A stretch of DNA of 64,000 bases from Rhizophagus prolifer (GCA_019425655.1 NQWY01024831.1:61820-125819), one strand, 5' to 3'. Positions 16,172 through 25,455 are shown, numbered from the stretch's first letter. The notes: generated by a model from the letters alone, not told the origin. Numbers and translations: made by a program.

Positions 16172-17163
16172 TTTTTCAGCGTATGCTTATCCGGCTGGGA
16201 GATATTCTCACCGTTCCATTCGATTTTTTTGGTAAAAACGTGTTGACGAACCGGGCATTCAAAAATCTGGCAAATAGCGCAGGATGTTGGCTTACAATCA
16301 TCCATATGGAAATTAAATTCAACTGAACGATCCGTATTTTTAGCAATGAGTTTGATCACTTCTTCCATTTCATCGTGAGCAGTTCTCAGTTCAAAATACC
16401 AGGGCAACGTCAAGTGAGCATCGATATGCAGCTTACTTCCGAACTGCTGTATTTTCATATTATGCACATCAATCCATTCAGGCTTTCGATTTTCATTAAG
16501 GAATTTGGCTAATCTTTCAAGCATTTCGGGATCAGCTTCATCCATAATGCCGCTGAGCGATTTACGGATGATTTTGTAACCAATCAGAATGATATAAATT
16601 CCTAAAATCAAAGCCACCACAGAATCAATCCAAACGATTTTTGTAAAGTAAACCAAACCTAGACTGACAACAACCCCCAAAGTTGTAATCGTATCGGATT
16701 GAAGATGTTTGCCGGAAGCAATCAAAACTATCGAATTCTCCTTCTTTCCTTTCTGAATCGAAATGTAACCGATAACGTAATTGATAACAGCCGTTGCCGC
16801 AATAATCCAAATTCCTAAGTCAAGCTTACTCAGAACCTTTCCCGAAATCAAACTGTTGGTTCCTTCATAGATAATCAACACCCCGGCAATACTGATCAAG
16901 GAACCCTCAATAGCAGAAGTCACAAATTCAACTTTTCCATGACCGTAAGGGTGGTTTTCATCCCTTGGTTTTGCAGCAAGATACAAGGAATAAAGTCCTA
17001 AAAAAGCACTGATGACATTCACAATACTTTCCATTGCATCGGAGAAAACAGCATCAGAATTGGTCAGTTTCCATGCAATCAATTTTCCGATGAAAAGGAG
17101 AACACCAACAATGGCAATCCATTTTTGGAAGGCAATATTGGCCGTTTGTTTTTTTGTTTCCAT
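16168..17163 (-). CDS. Cation diffusion facilitator (CDF) metal exporter
   Basis: 331 residues: six membrane helices (about 12-205) and a cytoplasmic ferredoxin-like domain (LHIDAHLTLPWYFELRTAHDEME). HPYGHGKVEFV is the family signature after helix 2. The intramembrane metal site reads E-x3-N in helix 2 (AMESIVNV) and H-x3-D in helix 5 (KHLQSDT), not the D-x3-D/H-x3-D of YiiP, so the metal preference may differ. A Cys-rich C-terminal tail (CKPTSCAICQIFECPV) could bind metal. A 30-bp perfect palindrome lies 10 bases before the start. Confidence 0.88.
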   Translation of the reverse strand: METKKQTANIAFQKWIAIVGVLLFIGKLIAWKLTNSDAVFSDAMESIVNVISAFLGLYSLYLAAKPRDENHPYGHGKVEFVTSAIEGSLISIAGVLIIYEGTNSLISGKVLSKLDLGIWIIAATAVINYVIGYISIQKGKKENSIVLIASGKHLQSDTITTLGVVVSLGLVYFTKIVWIDSVVALILGIYIILIGYKIIRKSLSGIMDEADPEMLERLAKFLNENRKPEWIDVHNMKIQQFGSKLHIDAHLTLPWYFELRTAHDEMEEVIKLIAKNTDRSVEFNFHMDDCKPTSCAICQIFECPVRQHVFTKKIEWNGENISQPDKHTLKN

Positions 17164-17172
17164 TCTAATAAA

Positions 17173-17202
17173 AAAGAATCTTCGAAATTTCGAAGATTCT
17201 TT
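17173..17202. terminator. 30-bp perfect palindrome between asd and the CDF gene
   Basis: Two 15-bp arms with no mismatch: AAAGAATCTTCGAAA and its complement, flanked by A and T runs. It follows the asd stop by 13 bp and precedes the CDF ATG by 9 bp. It can act as asd terminator; a symmetric operator is also possible. Confidence 0.65.
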
Positions 17203-17215
17203 AGATTTTGTTAGT

Positions 17216-18205
17216 TTATACTAAGTTGTTTGCTACAAGGTATTCAGCAATCTGAACGGCGTTGGTCGCAGCTCCTTTTCGCAGGTTGTCTGCCACAATC
17301 CAGAGATTGAGCGTTTTCGGCTGTGAAAGATCCCGTCTGATTCTTCCCACAAAAACCTCATCTTTTCCTTCGGAATATAATGGCATCGGATACTCGTTAT
17401 TTTTGACGTTATCCTGAAGAACTACTCCCGGCGTTTCGGAAAGGATTTTTCTTACTTCTTCCAGATCAAATTCGTTTTCAAACTCGATGTTTACACTTTC
17501 AGAGTGTCCACCTTGTACAGGAACTCTTACTGCAGTTGCTGTCAAATTGAAAGTATCATCGCCCATGATTTTTTTAGGTTCTTTCATCAATTTGATCTCT
17601 TCCTTAGTATAATCATCATCCGCAAAAACATCACAATGTGGCAATGCATTTTTGAAGATCTGGTAAGGATAAACTTTCTCGGGATTTTCCCCTTTGATTT
17701 CAGAATTCAGTTGATCAACAGCTGCTTTTCCTGTTCCGGTAACAGATTGGTAAGTTGAAACAATGACTCTTTTGATATCATATTTCTGATTCAGCGGATG
17801 AAGAACCATTACCAACTGGATTGTAGAACAGTTGGGATTAGCAATGATCTTGTCTTCTTTTGTCAGAACATTGGCATTGATTTCAGGAACTACTAACTTT
17901 TTAGTCGGATCCATTCTCCAAGCTGATGAATTATCGATCACTACCGTTCCAACCTCAGCGAATTTTGGAGCAAACTCCAAAGATGTTCCACCTCCGGCTG
18001 AAAAAATAGCGATCTCGGGTTTGACTGCAATAGCGTCGTTCATGCTAACGATAGTGAATTCCTTGTCCTTGAATTTGACCTTGTTTCCAACAGATCTCTC
18101 TGAGGCTACGGGAATTAATTCGGTAATTGGAAGATTTCTCTCTTCCAAAACTTTCAGCATAACTTGTCCAACCATTCCGGTTGCGCCTACTACAGCTACT
18201 TTCAT
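17216..18205 (-). CDS. asd: Aspartate-semialdehyde dehydrogenase
   Basis: 329 residues, typical length. NADP-binding GATGMVGQ (8-15), the catalytic cysteine in NPNCSTIQLV (near 125) and the GTGKAAVDQL and GGHSESVN motifs (catalytic His) are all present. It reduces aspartyl phosphate to aspartate semialdehyde, the branch point to lysine/meso-diaminopimelate, threonine and methionine, and thereby feeds the DAP ligase MurE encoded in this window. The small membrane protein gene lies 32 bp upstream on the same strand, so the two may be co-transcribed. Confidence 0.95.
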   Translation of the reverse strand: MKVAVVGATGMVGQVMLKVLEERNLPITELIPVASERSVGNKVKFKDKEFTIVSMNDAIAVKPEIAIFSAGGGTSLEFAPKFAEVGTVVIDNSSAWRMDPTKKLVVPEINANVLTKEDKIIANPNCSTIQLVMVLHPLNQKYDIKRVIVSTYQSVTGTGKAAVDQLNSEIKGENPEKVYPYQIFKNALPHCDVFADDDYTKEEIKLMKEPKKIMGDDTFNLTATAVRVPVQGGHSESVNIEFENEFDLEEVRKILSETPGVVLQDNVKNNEYPMPLYSEGKDEVFVGRIRRDLSQPKTLNLWIVADNLRKGAATNAVQIAEYLVANNLV

Positions 18206-18237
18206 TGTTTTTTGATTAATTTAAATTGTTAAGTAAT

Positions 18238-18666
18238 TTATCCGAAAACTCTTGCCCAAGGGAAAGCAAATACGAATAATGCAATTGCAACCAATCCTAA
18301 TGACATAATAGGAATAGTGAGTTTTTCGGTTGTTTTGAATTTTTTATTGATGATCGTCATTAATACTGCTGCGATTAACATAGAGAAAGGATGTTCTACA
18401 TAAGTGAATCTTAAATCAGCATTTTTCATGACTGCGCCCATATCCAATCCTTTTGTAATGTTGGTAGTCAACATGATGATCCCGATCAAGAATTGAACGT
18501 GAAAAAAGATCATTGTAAATAATGTTACTTTTTTTAAAGCCTTTGAAATATTACCGCTGTAACCAAACATCGTTACAAGCAAAAGAACTAAAAATGCAGC
18601 TACCAGCAAAAGTTCGAGGTAAGCAAAACCTTTGTGCGCGTGCAAAAGAATGTTATAAAATTCCAT
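18238..18666 (-). CDS. Small four-helix membrane protein, cytochrome b-like
   Basis: 142 residues starting MEFYNILLHAHKGFAYLEL; an earlier in-frame ATG seven codons upstream is less likely. Four hydrophobic helices hold His residues near residues 9, 11, 56 and 91 (LLHAHKG, FFHVQFLIG, VEHPFSM). Bacteroidetes homologues are often called 'cytochrome B', on weak evidence. It precedes asd on the same strand and follows a hairpin terminator after the TonB receptor gene. Heme binding is unproven. Confidence 0.7.
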   Translation of the reverse strand: MEFYNILLHAHKGFAYLELLLVAAFLVLLLVTMFGYSGNISKALKKVTLFTMIFFHVQFLIGIIMLTTNITKGLDMGAVMKNADLRFTYVEHPFSMLIAAVLMTIINKKFKTTEKLTIPIMSLGLVAIALFVFAFPWARVFG

Positions 18667-18690
18667 ATCCAGATTTTTGATTGACAAAGA

Positions 18691-18720
18691 TAGAAAAATC
18701 CCGACAGATTGCCGGGATTT
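18691..18720. terminator. Hairpin terminator after the TonB receptor gene
   Basis: AAATCCCG-ACAGATTGC-CGGGATTT, with A/T runs on both sides, lying between the receptor stop and the small membrane protein gene. Confidence 0.75.
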
Positions 18721-18747
18721 GAGATATTAATTAAACTGTTAGTTGTT

Positions 18748-21468
18748 TTAGAAATTGAAAGATAAAGTAGCCGCCCATGTTCTTCCTGCCCCAAACCATA
18801 CCTGATTTGTCTGGTTAATTCCATTCCAGTAACCAGCAGATTGATATTGTGCATAGCTTGTAGTAACCTGTGCAGCTGTCAAAGTAGGATTCACAGCAGC
18901 AAACTGCTCTTTGGTCATATCTTTATGGGTGTTTGTATTGGATTCTGCAATGTAAACCTTATTCAATATGTTATAAACATTCCCTCTCAAAGTGAAGTAT
19001 TGTTTTGGATCATTCAGCTTTATTTTAAGCGTTAACCCAACATCAAGCAGTCCAAAAGTTGGCAACTCTAATGCTCCAAGGTTTTGAGCGGTTTCATTTA
19101 GGAAGTTGGCAGGGTTTATATTGGCGTATAATTTGCTGACAGCTCTGTAAGTTCCATCCACTGAAATCCAGCTGGTTGGCTTGATAACAACACCTCCAGC
19201 TAAAGTCCTGTGTGCTGCGTTTCCTACCTTCACTTTATCCAGGTATAAAGTAGTGGTTGCACTGCTTGCTCCAGGTGAAGTGATCGGCTGGTTACTTTCA
19301 TCAAAGGTATTACTTGTTGCATTACCTTTATAGTAGTAATCTCCGAGAGATGCCATTGCCGTTAACGAAATATACTTATTAACATTAGCCATAGCCTCTA
19401 GTTCAATTCCTTGGTGGATTTCTGTAATTCCTTGGATGTTTGCATAAGCGTTGTTAATGATATCATTCGTAGTTGCTGGATTCCCATCTAAATCAATCGT
19501 GAGGCCACCTCTTCTTAGGAATCTGTCTTTCCACGATGTTCTGTAGATATTGACATTGGCTGTAAGGAAAGAAGCTCTAAATCCATAACCAGCTTCAATT
19601 CCGAATATCTTTTCGTTAGTGAGGTTTGGATTAAGATAGTTTTTCTGATTAGGATATACAGAATTCAGGAATGGCTGTTTAGAGTAGTAACCGATATTGG
19701 CAAACACATTGTGATAATCATTGATATTATAATTAGCACCAGCCTTCACATTGTATCCAAAAATATCTTTAAAACCTGTTTTGGTATTTAGTGCCGGATT
19801 AGATGCGCTCGGTTGAACAGTAACTATACTACCATTTTGAGTATAATTGGTTCCAGCTATTTGACCATTTAGCAATGTTCTGCCATCTAGAATAAAGTGA
19901 TCAATCCTTTGGAAACTTTGATTAGAAACTGCACCCTGAACGAAAGCAGATAATTTGTCATTAGAATATTCTAATTGACCAAAGCCTCCATACCACAATA
20001 CTTCTCCATCGTTATTGTAAGCAACCATATCACTCTGATTATTCAATTTTCCTCCGAAAGGATTCCAAGATGGATTGGTGGAGAATGAATTAGTTATAAC
20101 TCTCGGAGTTACAGTATATACATTATTTGGAGTTGTGAAGAAATTTTGGTTAGTAGCATCTTTGTAGCCATTTGCTCCATAAAAATCTGAAATTACCTGA
20201 TAGTGATAACCGTAGTAATATCTGTCATCGGTACCAATTGTAAAATTTAAATTGTCATTAATCTTATGGTTGTAGCTAATGATAGCTCCGAACCAGTTGT
20301 GTGCGTTGATAGATGACCTTCTTACCAATGTACTTCTGGCTGCTGCAGAATTAGCATCAATTGCGGCATTTGCAGCAAATAGTCCGTCGTAATTAATTAG
20401 TCCTTCAGCTGTTCTTGGAAATGCATTGATATTGCTATAGGTAGTAGTTCCAACTTTTACGGTTCCTAAATCTCCCGTTCCACCACCTCTACCAAAAGAT
20501 GCGTAGAACACAGAATTTAATTTAGATTTTTCATTGATATTCCAATCCCAGTTTAATGACATTACTGGCTTGTGGAAATAGTTAACCCTGTTGGAATATT
20601 GTTCTCCATTTCTGTATCCCCAGTCAGAGTTATATCTGATATCCGGAGTTCCATCGTTATCGGAGTTATATTTGATGTAATTCTGAATAGAAACATAAGA
20701 AGATCTCTGATTATGCCATTGAGGAGCTCCAGTTATTGTAAATTGGAAATCGTGTTTGCCACCAGGTTTTTTATAGCCTAAAGCAAAATAGTAATTATAA
20801 CCTTCGAATTTTGTACCATCAACAAACATTGATCCTGCTGTTCTGCTTAGTAAGAAAGAAGAAGCCCATCCTTTTTCGGACTTACCTGTATTGTAGGCAA
20901 AAAGCGATTTGTGATAATCATCGTTAGCAACACCGATTGATACAATTCCGCCTTGTTTTTTGTCAGCAGCTCTGGTCAAGATATTGATTGTTCCTCCAAC
21001 CGAGGCAATGGCTAATTTTGAAGAACCTAAACCTCTTTGTACCTGCATAGCAGAAGTTACATCAGACATCCCAAGCCAGTTAGACCAATAAACTGAACCG
21101 TTTTCCATATCGTTTACAGGCATACCATTCACCATTACAGCGATATTCTCTTGAGTAAAGCCTCTGATAACAGTTTTTCCATCTCCAAAACCACCGCCGG
21201 CTTTTGTTGAGTATACAGAAGGTGTTGTGTTAAGGATTTCAGGAAATTCCTGATTTCCTAATTTTTCAACAATTTGAGCTTCCTTGATTGTAGAAACAGC
21301 AACCGGGGTCTTTCTGTCTTTCGCAATATCTGCGACTCCTGTTAAAATAACCTCGTCGATATTAGTGTCATTTTTTAGTGTATCCTGAGTAGATTGTGCA
21401 AAGTAAAAACTGGCAGTACTCATTGTCAGCAAAAGAACTAATGCTGGTTTTTTAGATAGCATTTTCAT
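18748..21468 (-). CDS. TonB-dependent outer-membrane receptor
   Basis: 906 residues. Signal peptide to about residue 25 (TASFYFAQ). A plug domain starts directly after it (DEVILTGVADIAKDRKTPVAVSTI..., ending about 190) with IRGFTQENIAVMVNGMPVNDM. A 22-strand barrel follows and ends in WAATLSFNF, the aromatic C-terminus expected for outer-membrane assembly. There is no N-terminal carboxypeptidase-like domain and no SusD-like partner, so it is not a SusCD pair. The substrate cannot be predicted. A start two codons later (MLSKKPALV) is possible. Confidence 0.9.
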   Translation of the reverse strand: MKMLSKKPALVLLLTMSTASFYFAQSTQDTLKNDTNIDEVILTGVADIAKDRKTPVAVSTIKEAQIVEKLGNQEFPEILNTTPSVYSTKAGGGFGDGKTVIRGFTQENIAVMVNGMPVNDMENGSVYWSNWLGMSDVTSAMQVQRGLGSSKLAIASVGGTINILTRAADKKQGGIVSIGVANDDYHKSLFAYNTGKSEKGWASSFLLSRTAGSMFVDGTKFEGYNYYFALGYKKPGGKHDFQFTITGAPQWHNQRSSYVSIQNYIKYNSDNDGTPDIRYNSDWGYRNGEQYSNRVNYFHKPVMSLNWDWNINEKSKLNSVFYASFGRGGGTGDLGTVKVGTTTYSNINAFPRTAEGLINYDGLFAANAAIDANSAAARSTLVRRSSINAHNWFGAIISYNHKINDNLNFTIGTDDRYYYGYHYQVISDFYGANGYKDATNQNFFTTPNNVYTVTPRVITNSFSTNPSWNPFGGKLNNQSDMVAYNNDGEVLWYGGFGQLEYSNDKLSAFVQGAVSNQSFQRIDHFILDGRTLLNGQIAGTNYTQNGSIVTVQPSASNPALNTKTGFKDIFGYNVKAGANYNINDYHNVFANIGYYSKQPFLNSVYPNQKNYLNPNLTNEKIFGIEAGYGFRASFLTANVNIYRTSWKDRFLRRGGLTIDLDGNPATTNDIINNAYANIQGITEIHQGIELEAMANVNKYISLTAMASLGDYYYKGNATSNTFDESNQPITSPGASSATTTLYLDKVKVGNAAHRTLAGGVVIKPTSWISVDGTYRAVSKLYANINPANFLNETAQNLGALELPTFGLLDVGLTLKIKLNDPKQYFTLRGNVYNILNKVYIAESNTNTHKDMTKEQFAAVNPTLTAAQVTTSYAQYQSAGYWNGINQTNQVWFGAGRTWAATLSFNF

Positions 21469-21528
21469 TTTTTTAAGATTTATGCCGCAAAAGTCCTAAA
21501 AAAAATGATAAGTATTGTTAATAAACTG

Positions 21529-22392
21529 TTAATTTTTTAAAGCCTTGAGACTCAGATCAATATTGTTCGAAGAATGGGTTAAAGCGCCAGCCGATATAAA
21601 ATCAACACCAGTTTTTGCCACCGAATTTAACACTTCGCGGGTGATGCCGCCGGAAGCTTCCGTTTCGGTTTTTCTGTTAACTATTTTTACTGCTTTGGTC
21701 ATGGTTTCCACATCCATATTATCAAACATAATCCTGTCTGCACCAGATTTTACCGCCTCTTCAACCTCTTCCAGATTACGTGTTTCGACTTCAATTTTTA
21801 GTTTAAGTTTGTTTTTTTTGATATAATCTTTCGCCATTTTTACAGCATTAGTGATGCTTCCATTGTAGTCAATATGATTGTCTTTCAACATTATCATGTC
21901 ATAAAGTCCATACCTGTGATTGGTTCCGCCACCTATCGCAACCGCCCACTTTTCACAAACTCTAAAGTTTGGTGTGGTTTTCCTTGTATCCAAAAGCTTT
22001 GTTTTGGTTCCAACTAATCGGGAATCCCAATCGTGCGTCATTGTTGCAATACCGCTCATTCTTTGCATGCAATTCAGCACCAGACGCTCAGTTGACAAGA
22101 TCGATCTGGCTTTTCCGGAGACTATAAAAGCAACATCTCCTTTTTTTGCAGATTGACCATCTTTAATAAAAACTTCAACTTTTAAATTTCTATCGAATGT
22201 CTTGAAAATAATTTCCGCCAATTCCACTCCGGCAAGTATGCAGTTTTCTTTAACCAAAAGCTGTGCTCTTTGTTCCAGATCTTTTGGAATTGTGGACAAT
22301 GTCGAATGATCGCCGTTTTGGATATCTTCTTCCAGAGCTGTTTTTATGAATTCTTTTAAAACTTTATCGCTGGCGTAAGCTGGTCTTTTCAT
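21529..22392 (-). CDS. nadC: Nicotinate-nucleotide pyrophosphorylase (quinolinate PRTase)
   Basis: 287 residues, usual size. Motifs: EDIQNGDHST at the N-terminus, LNCMQRMSGIAT (110-122), LDTRKTTPNFR (134-144), GGGTNHRYGLYDMIMLKDNH (153-173) and EVETRN/SGGI in the phosphate-binding end. It turns quinolinate and PRPP into nicotinate mononucleotide. It lies downstream of nadB on the same strand, the usual pairing for de novo NAD synthesis; a hairpin separates the two. NadA is not in the window. Confidence 0.95.
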   Translation of the reverse strand: MKRPAYASDKVLKEFIKTALEEDIQNGDHSTLSTIPKDLEQRAQLLVKENCILAGVELAEIIFKTFDRNLKVEVFIKDGQSAKKGDVAFIVSGKARSILSTERLVLNCMQRMSGIATMTHDWDSRLVGTKTKLLDTRKTTPNFRVCEKWAVAIGGGTNHRYGLYDMIMLKDNHIDYNGSITNAVKMAKDYIKKNKLKLKIEVETRNLEEVEEAVKSGADRIMFDNMDVETMTKAVKIVNRKTETEASGGITREVLNSVAKTGVDFISAGALTHSSNNIDLSLKALKN

Positions 22393-22421
22393 ACTTTGAA
22401 AATTTGCGTAAAAATATAAAA

Positions 22422-22449
22422 CCTTTCAGAGTTTCAAACTTTGAAAGGG
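22422..22449. terminator. Hairpin between nadB and nadC
   Basis: Stem CCTTTCA (22422-22428) with TGAAAGG (22442-22448), flanked by AT-rich sequence. It may reduce read-through from nadB into nadC. Confidence 0.5.
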
Positions 22450-22470
22450 TAATTAAATTAAAAAAAGGAT

Positions 22471-24066
22471 TTATTCGTTTATAAGCAACGGTTTCGTAGC
22501 TAAATCTTTATTATAGAATGCGCCTTTATTTTCTTTCATCTCCAGAGAATGTTTTATAATAAGGTAAGAAACATTCACAAGATTTCTCAATTCCGAAAGC
22601 TGAGGTGAAAGTATGGAATAATTATAAAGTTCCGTCACTGCTTCGTAGATTTCGCGTTGTTTTTTCTTGGCCAATTCCAATCTCGCATTGCTTCTTACAA
22701 TCGCAACCAGGTCACTCATCATCTCCTGAAGTTGTTTTCTGAGGTAAGTTACAAGAACCATTTCGTCCATCATTTTCATCCCTTCGTCATTCCATTCGGG
22801 AACTGCTTTCAAATCATCAAAATTGAAATCATTTTCTTTTAACAATTCAACGGTTTTCATCGCCGCATTATGGCCGAAAACCAAACCTTCCAATAAAGAA
22901 TTGGATGCCAAACGATTCGCACCGTGAAGTCCGGAATTGGTACATTCTCCAACTGCAAAAAGATTTTTTATAGAAGATTGCCCATTTTTATCTGTGTCAA
23001 TCCCACCCATTAGATAATGACAGGCAGGAACAACCGGAATCAATTCTTTGAACGGATCAATACCCTCATCAATGCATTTTTGATAAATATTAGGAAAATG
23101 ATTGATGAATTTTTCTCTGTCCATCTCCCGGCAGTCCAAACCGACATAATCATCACCACTGATTTTCAACTCATTATCAATGGCTCTTGCAACGATGTCA
23201 CGGGAAGCCAGTTCTTCGCGTTCATCATATTTCTGCATAAATGGCTTTCCATTCTTGGTACGAAGTTTTGCGCCGTCACCACGAACTGCTTCGGAAATCA
23301 GGAACAGCATTCCGTCTCTTTTAGAGTACATTGCTGTTGGATGGAACTGATAATACTGCATATTCGAAACCTTTCCCTGCGCTCTGTGAACAAAGGCAAT
23401 TCCGTCGCCTGTTGCAATAATCGGGTTGGTCGTATTTTTATAAACGTGACCAGCGCCACCAGTTGCAACCAAAGTAATTTTCGAAGTGATCTTCTTGATT
23501 TTTTTATTTTTCTCATCCAGAATATAAGCACCGTAACAATCGATATTTCCTTTATCAAATTCCTTTCCCGGAACGTGGTGTTGTGTTATCAGGTCGATGA
23601 CATAATGATGTGGCAGGATTTCAATATTCGGAGAGTTATTAACTGTTTCCAGAAGCGCTCTTTCAATCTCGAAACCTGTGATATCTTTGTGATGTACAAT
23701 TCGGTTTTCCGTGTGCCCTCCCTCTCTTCCGAGAGAATACTTTCCTTTTTCCTGGTCAAATTTTGCCCCCCATTCCACAATCTCATTGAAACGATGTGGA
23801 GCTTCTTCCACAACCATTTTTACAATATCCGGGTTATTGATGTAATCTCCGGCCCGTAATGTGTCGTCAATATGTTTTTGAAAATTATCCTTGGAAAAAT
23901 CCGTAACTACAGCCAATCCACCTTGTGCATATTTGGTATTGCTTTCGTCTTCATTGGATTTGGTTACGATGATGATTTTTGTTTCTGGTAACTGTTCGGA
24001 GATTTTAATGGCATAAGACAAGCCCGAAATCCCGGAACCAATTACAAGAACGTCTGTTTTTATCAT
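22471..24066 (-). CDS. nadB: L-aspartate oxidase
   Basis: 531 residues. FAD-binding GSGISGLSYAIK (10-21), the substrate loop TKYAQGGLAVV (44-54), HHKDITGFEIERAL, GGAGHVYKNTTNP and the C-terminal FAD motif GECTNSGLHGANRLASNSLLEGLVFG all match NadB. It oxidises aspartate to iminoaspartate, the first step of de novo NAD synthesis. It is followed by nadC and preceded by a nitroreductase 47 bp upstream. HGANRLASNSLLE with the Arg in place separates it from succinate dehydrogenase. Confidence 0.95.
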   Translation of the reverse strand: MIKTDVLVIGSGISGLSYAIKISEQLPETKIIIVTKSNEDESNTKYAQGGLAVVTDFSKDNFQKHIDDTLRAGDYINNPDIVKMVVEEAPHRFNEIVEWGAKFDQEKGKYSLGREGGHTENRIVHHKDITGFEIERALLETVNNSPNIEILPHHYVIDLITQHHVPGKEFDKGNIDCYGAYILDEKNKKIKKITSKITLVATGGAGHVYKNTTNPIIATGDGIAFVHRAQGKVSNMQYYQFHPTAMYSKRDGMLFLISEAVRGDGAKLRTKNGKPFMQKYDEREELASRDIVARAIDNELKISGDDYVGLDCREMDREKFINHFPNIYQKCIDEGIDPFKELIPVVPACHYLMGGIDTDKNGQSSIKNLFAVGECTNSGLHGANRLASNSLLEGLVFGHNAAMKTVELLKENDFNFDDLKAVPEWNDEGMKMMDEMVLVTYLRKQLQEMMSDLVAIVRSNARLELAKKKQREIYEAVTELYNYSILSPQLSELRNLVNVSYLIIKHSLEMKENKGAFYNKDLATKPLLINE

Positions 24067-24113
24067 AGAATCTTTGGTTAAATAAATCCTTAATTAATAA
24101 AGGTATAATAAAG

Positions 24114-24740
24114 TTAAAAGAATTTGATGAACTTATCGTAAGGTTTCCTGACTTTTTTAAAATTCTGAAAAATATCATCTTCTGCACGATAACCGAGGGC
24201 TAAAACAACGGCAATTTTTTCTTTTTCTTTATCTATATTAAGTAGGTCATCTAGAATTTCCGATTTGAAACCTTCCATTGGACAAGTATCAACCTGTTCT
24301 TGAGCAGCAGCCATAATCATCGAACCGAGAACAATATAATTTTGTTTCTCGGACCAACTTTCCAATTCTTTGGCAGAATAACTTTCTATAAATGAATTGA
24401 TGTTATTTCTAAAAGCGGATAACTGTTCCAAAGTCACACCTCTTTCATTAATAATATGACCGAAATAGCCATCAACGTAACTCTTATTGATTTTGGTTTT
24501 TGAAACCAACACTACTAGATGTGAACAAGTCGAGATCTGTGAAGGATTATAAAACGCCGGAATCAATTTTTGGAGCATTTTATTATTTCCCACCACCAAA
24601 AGATGATACGGCTGAAGTCCTAAAGAACTGACAGACAACCTTCCGGCTTCCAGAATATTATTCAATTTTTCTGACGAGATCTTTCTTCCGTCAAATTTTT
24701 TTACAGAATATCGCCAGTTAAGTGCTTCTAAGTAGTTCAT
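24114..24740 (-). CDS. Nitroreductase-family NAD(P)H oxidoreductase
   Basis: 208 residues from MNYLEALNWRYSVKKFDGR. FMN-binding motifs: RYSVKKFD near the start, SSLGLQPYHLLVV (about 41-53), an Ala/Met-rich helix MIMAAAQEQVDTCPMEGF and GYRAEDD. It resembles NfsB-like or dihydropteridine reductase-like enzymes. An in-frame ATG eight codons upstream exists, but TATATTTG ends only 5 bases before this ATG, so transcription should begin almost at it and the shorter start is preferred. The natural substrate is unknown. Confidence 0.88.
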   Translation of the reverse strand: MNYLEALNWRYSVKKFDGRKISSEKLNNILEAGRLSVSSLGLQPYHLLVVGNNKMLQKLIPAFYNPSQISTCSHLVVLVSKTKINKSYVDGYFGHIINERGVTLEQLSAFRNNINSFIESYSAKELESWSEKQNYIVLGSMIMAAAQEQVDTCPMEGFKSEILDDLLNIDKEKEKIAVVLALGYRAEDDIFQNFKKVRKPYDKFIKFF

Positions 24741-24744
24741 ATAA

Positions 24745-24752
24745 CAAATATA
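24745..24752 (-). promoter_or_regulatory. Nitroreductase promoter -7 element
   Basis: CAAATATA on the plus strand, that is TATATTTG on the minus strand, placed so that the transcript would be nearly leaderless. Confidence 0.6.
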
Positions 24753-24937
24753 CTCATTTATCATTTTAGGTTAGAATCATTTTAAATAACGAAACTTTAC
24801 CCCCGAATTTTTTAAGTTATTCATTGCAAATGCTTTATGGTAAGGCTTTTCGCAATATTCTATTTTAATCGATTTTAAATCAAATCATTAGCCAAGAAAG
24901 CTGTAAGACAAAAAAGTTATAAACATTAAGTATAAAA

Positions 24938-24962
24938 GTGGGCAAAAGTGGTAAAATGTGGT
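24938..24962 (+). promoter_or_regulatory. MraZ operator: three GTGGK boxes
   Basis: GTGGG at 24938, GTGGT at 24948 and GTGGT at 24958, exactly 10 bp apart with A-rich spacers. Known MraZ sites are TGGGN repeats with 5-bp spacers, so size, spacing and place just upstream of mraZ all fit autorepression. Confidence 0.75.
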
Positions 24963-24973
24963 AGATTTTTATA

Positions 24974-24981
24974 TAAATTTG
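24974..24981 (+). promoter_or_regulatory. mraZ promoter -7 element TAAATTTG
   Basis: Exact TAnnTTTG match ending 6 bases before the mraZ ATG and starting 11 bases after the last MraZ box. The transcript should be nearly leaderless. Confidence 0.7.
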
Positions 24982-24987
24982 CTCCAA

Positions 24988-25455
24988 ATGAAAAACTTCA
25001 TTGGAACATACGAATGTAAAATCGATGACAAAGGGCGCATCAAACTGCCTGCTTCGCTTACGAAGCAGATGGAACATTTTGCAGATGAGCCATTTGTAAT
25101 CAAGCGGTCGGTGTTTCAGAAGTGTCTTGAGGTTTATCCAATGAAGCCTTGGGAAAAACTGATGGCAAAAATAAACGGTCTTAACCGATTTGTGAAAAAA
25201 AATGCAGATTTCATCAGGATGTTTACGGCTGGAGTCAAAACGGCGGAGTTGGATAACGTTGGTCGTTTACAAATCAGTAAGGATTTAACACAATTTGCAA
25301 ATCTTGGGAAAGATATCGTGATTACAAGCGCCGGCGAATTGTTCGAGATTTGGGATAAAGATTCTTATGAGCAGGTTATCTCAGTCAGCGAATCGGATTT
25401 TGCCAGTCTGGCGGAAGATGTGATGGGAAATCTTGATTCCGAAGAATCAAATTAG
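24988..25455 (+). CDS. mraZ: Transcriptional regulator MraZ
   Basis: 155 residues from MKNFIGTYECKIDDKGRIKLPASL. Two SpoVT/AbrB-like halves are visible, the second with ELDNVGRLQISKDL and GELFEIWD. MraZ forms ring oligomers and represses the dcw operon. A GTG ten codons upstream is open but lies inside the operator, so the ATG is used. First gene of the division and cell-wall cluster; rsmH follows after 82 bp. Confidence 0.95.
   Translation: MKNFIGTYECKIDDKGRIKLPASLTKQMEHFADEPFVIKRSVFQKCLEVYPMKPWEKLMAKINGLNRFVKKNADFIRMFTAGVKTAELDNVGRLQISKDLTQFANLGKDIVITSAGELFEIWDKDSYEQVISVSESDFASLAEDVMGNLDSEESN

Noticed and set aside
18748-21468. SusCD-type glycan utilisation locus
   Set aside because: The receptor lacks the N-terminal carboxypeptidase-like domain and has no SusD-like neighbour or glycan enzymes.
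23017-23859. 280-codon plus-strand frame
   Set aside because: Lies wholly antisense to nadB, which has all its catalytic motifs; composition is that of a shadow frame.
24958-24987. Ten-codon GTG extension of mraZ
   Set aside because: It would place the start inside the third MraZ box and the -7 element.
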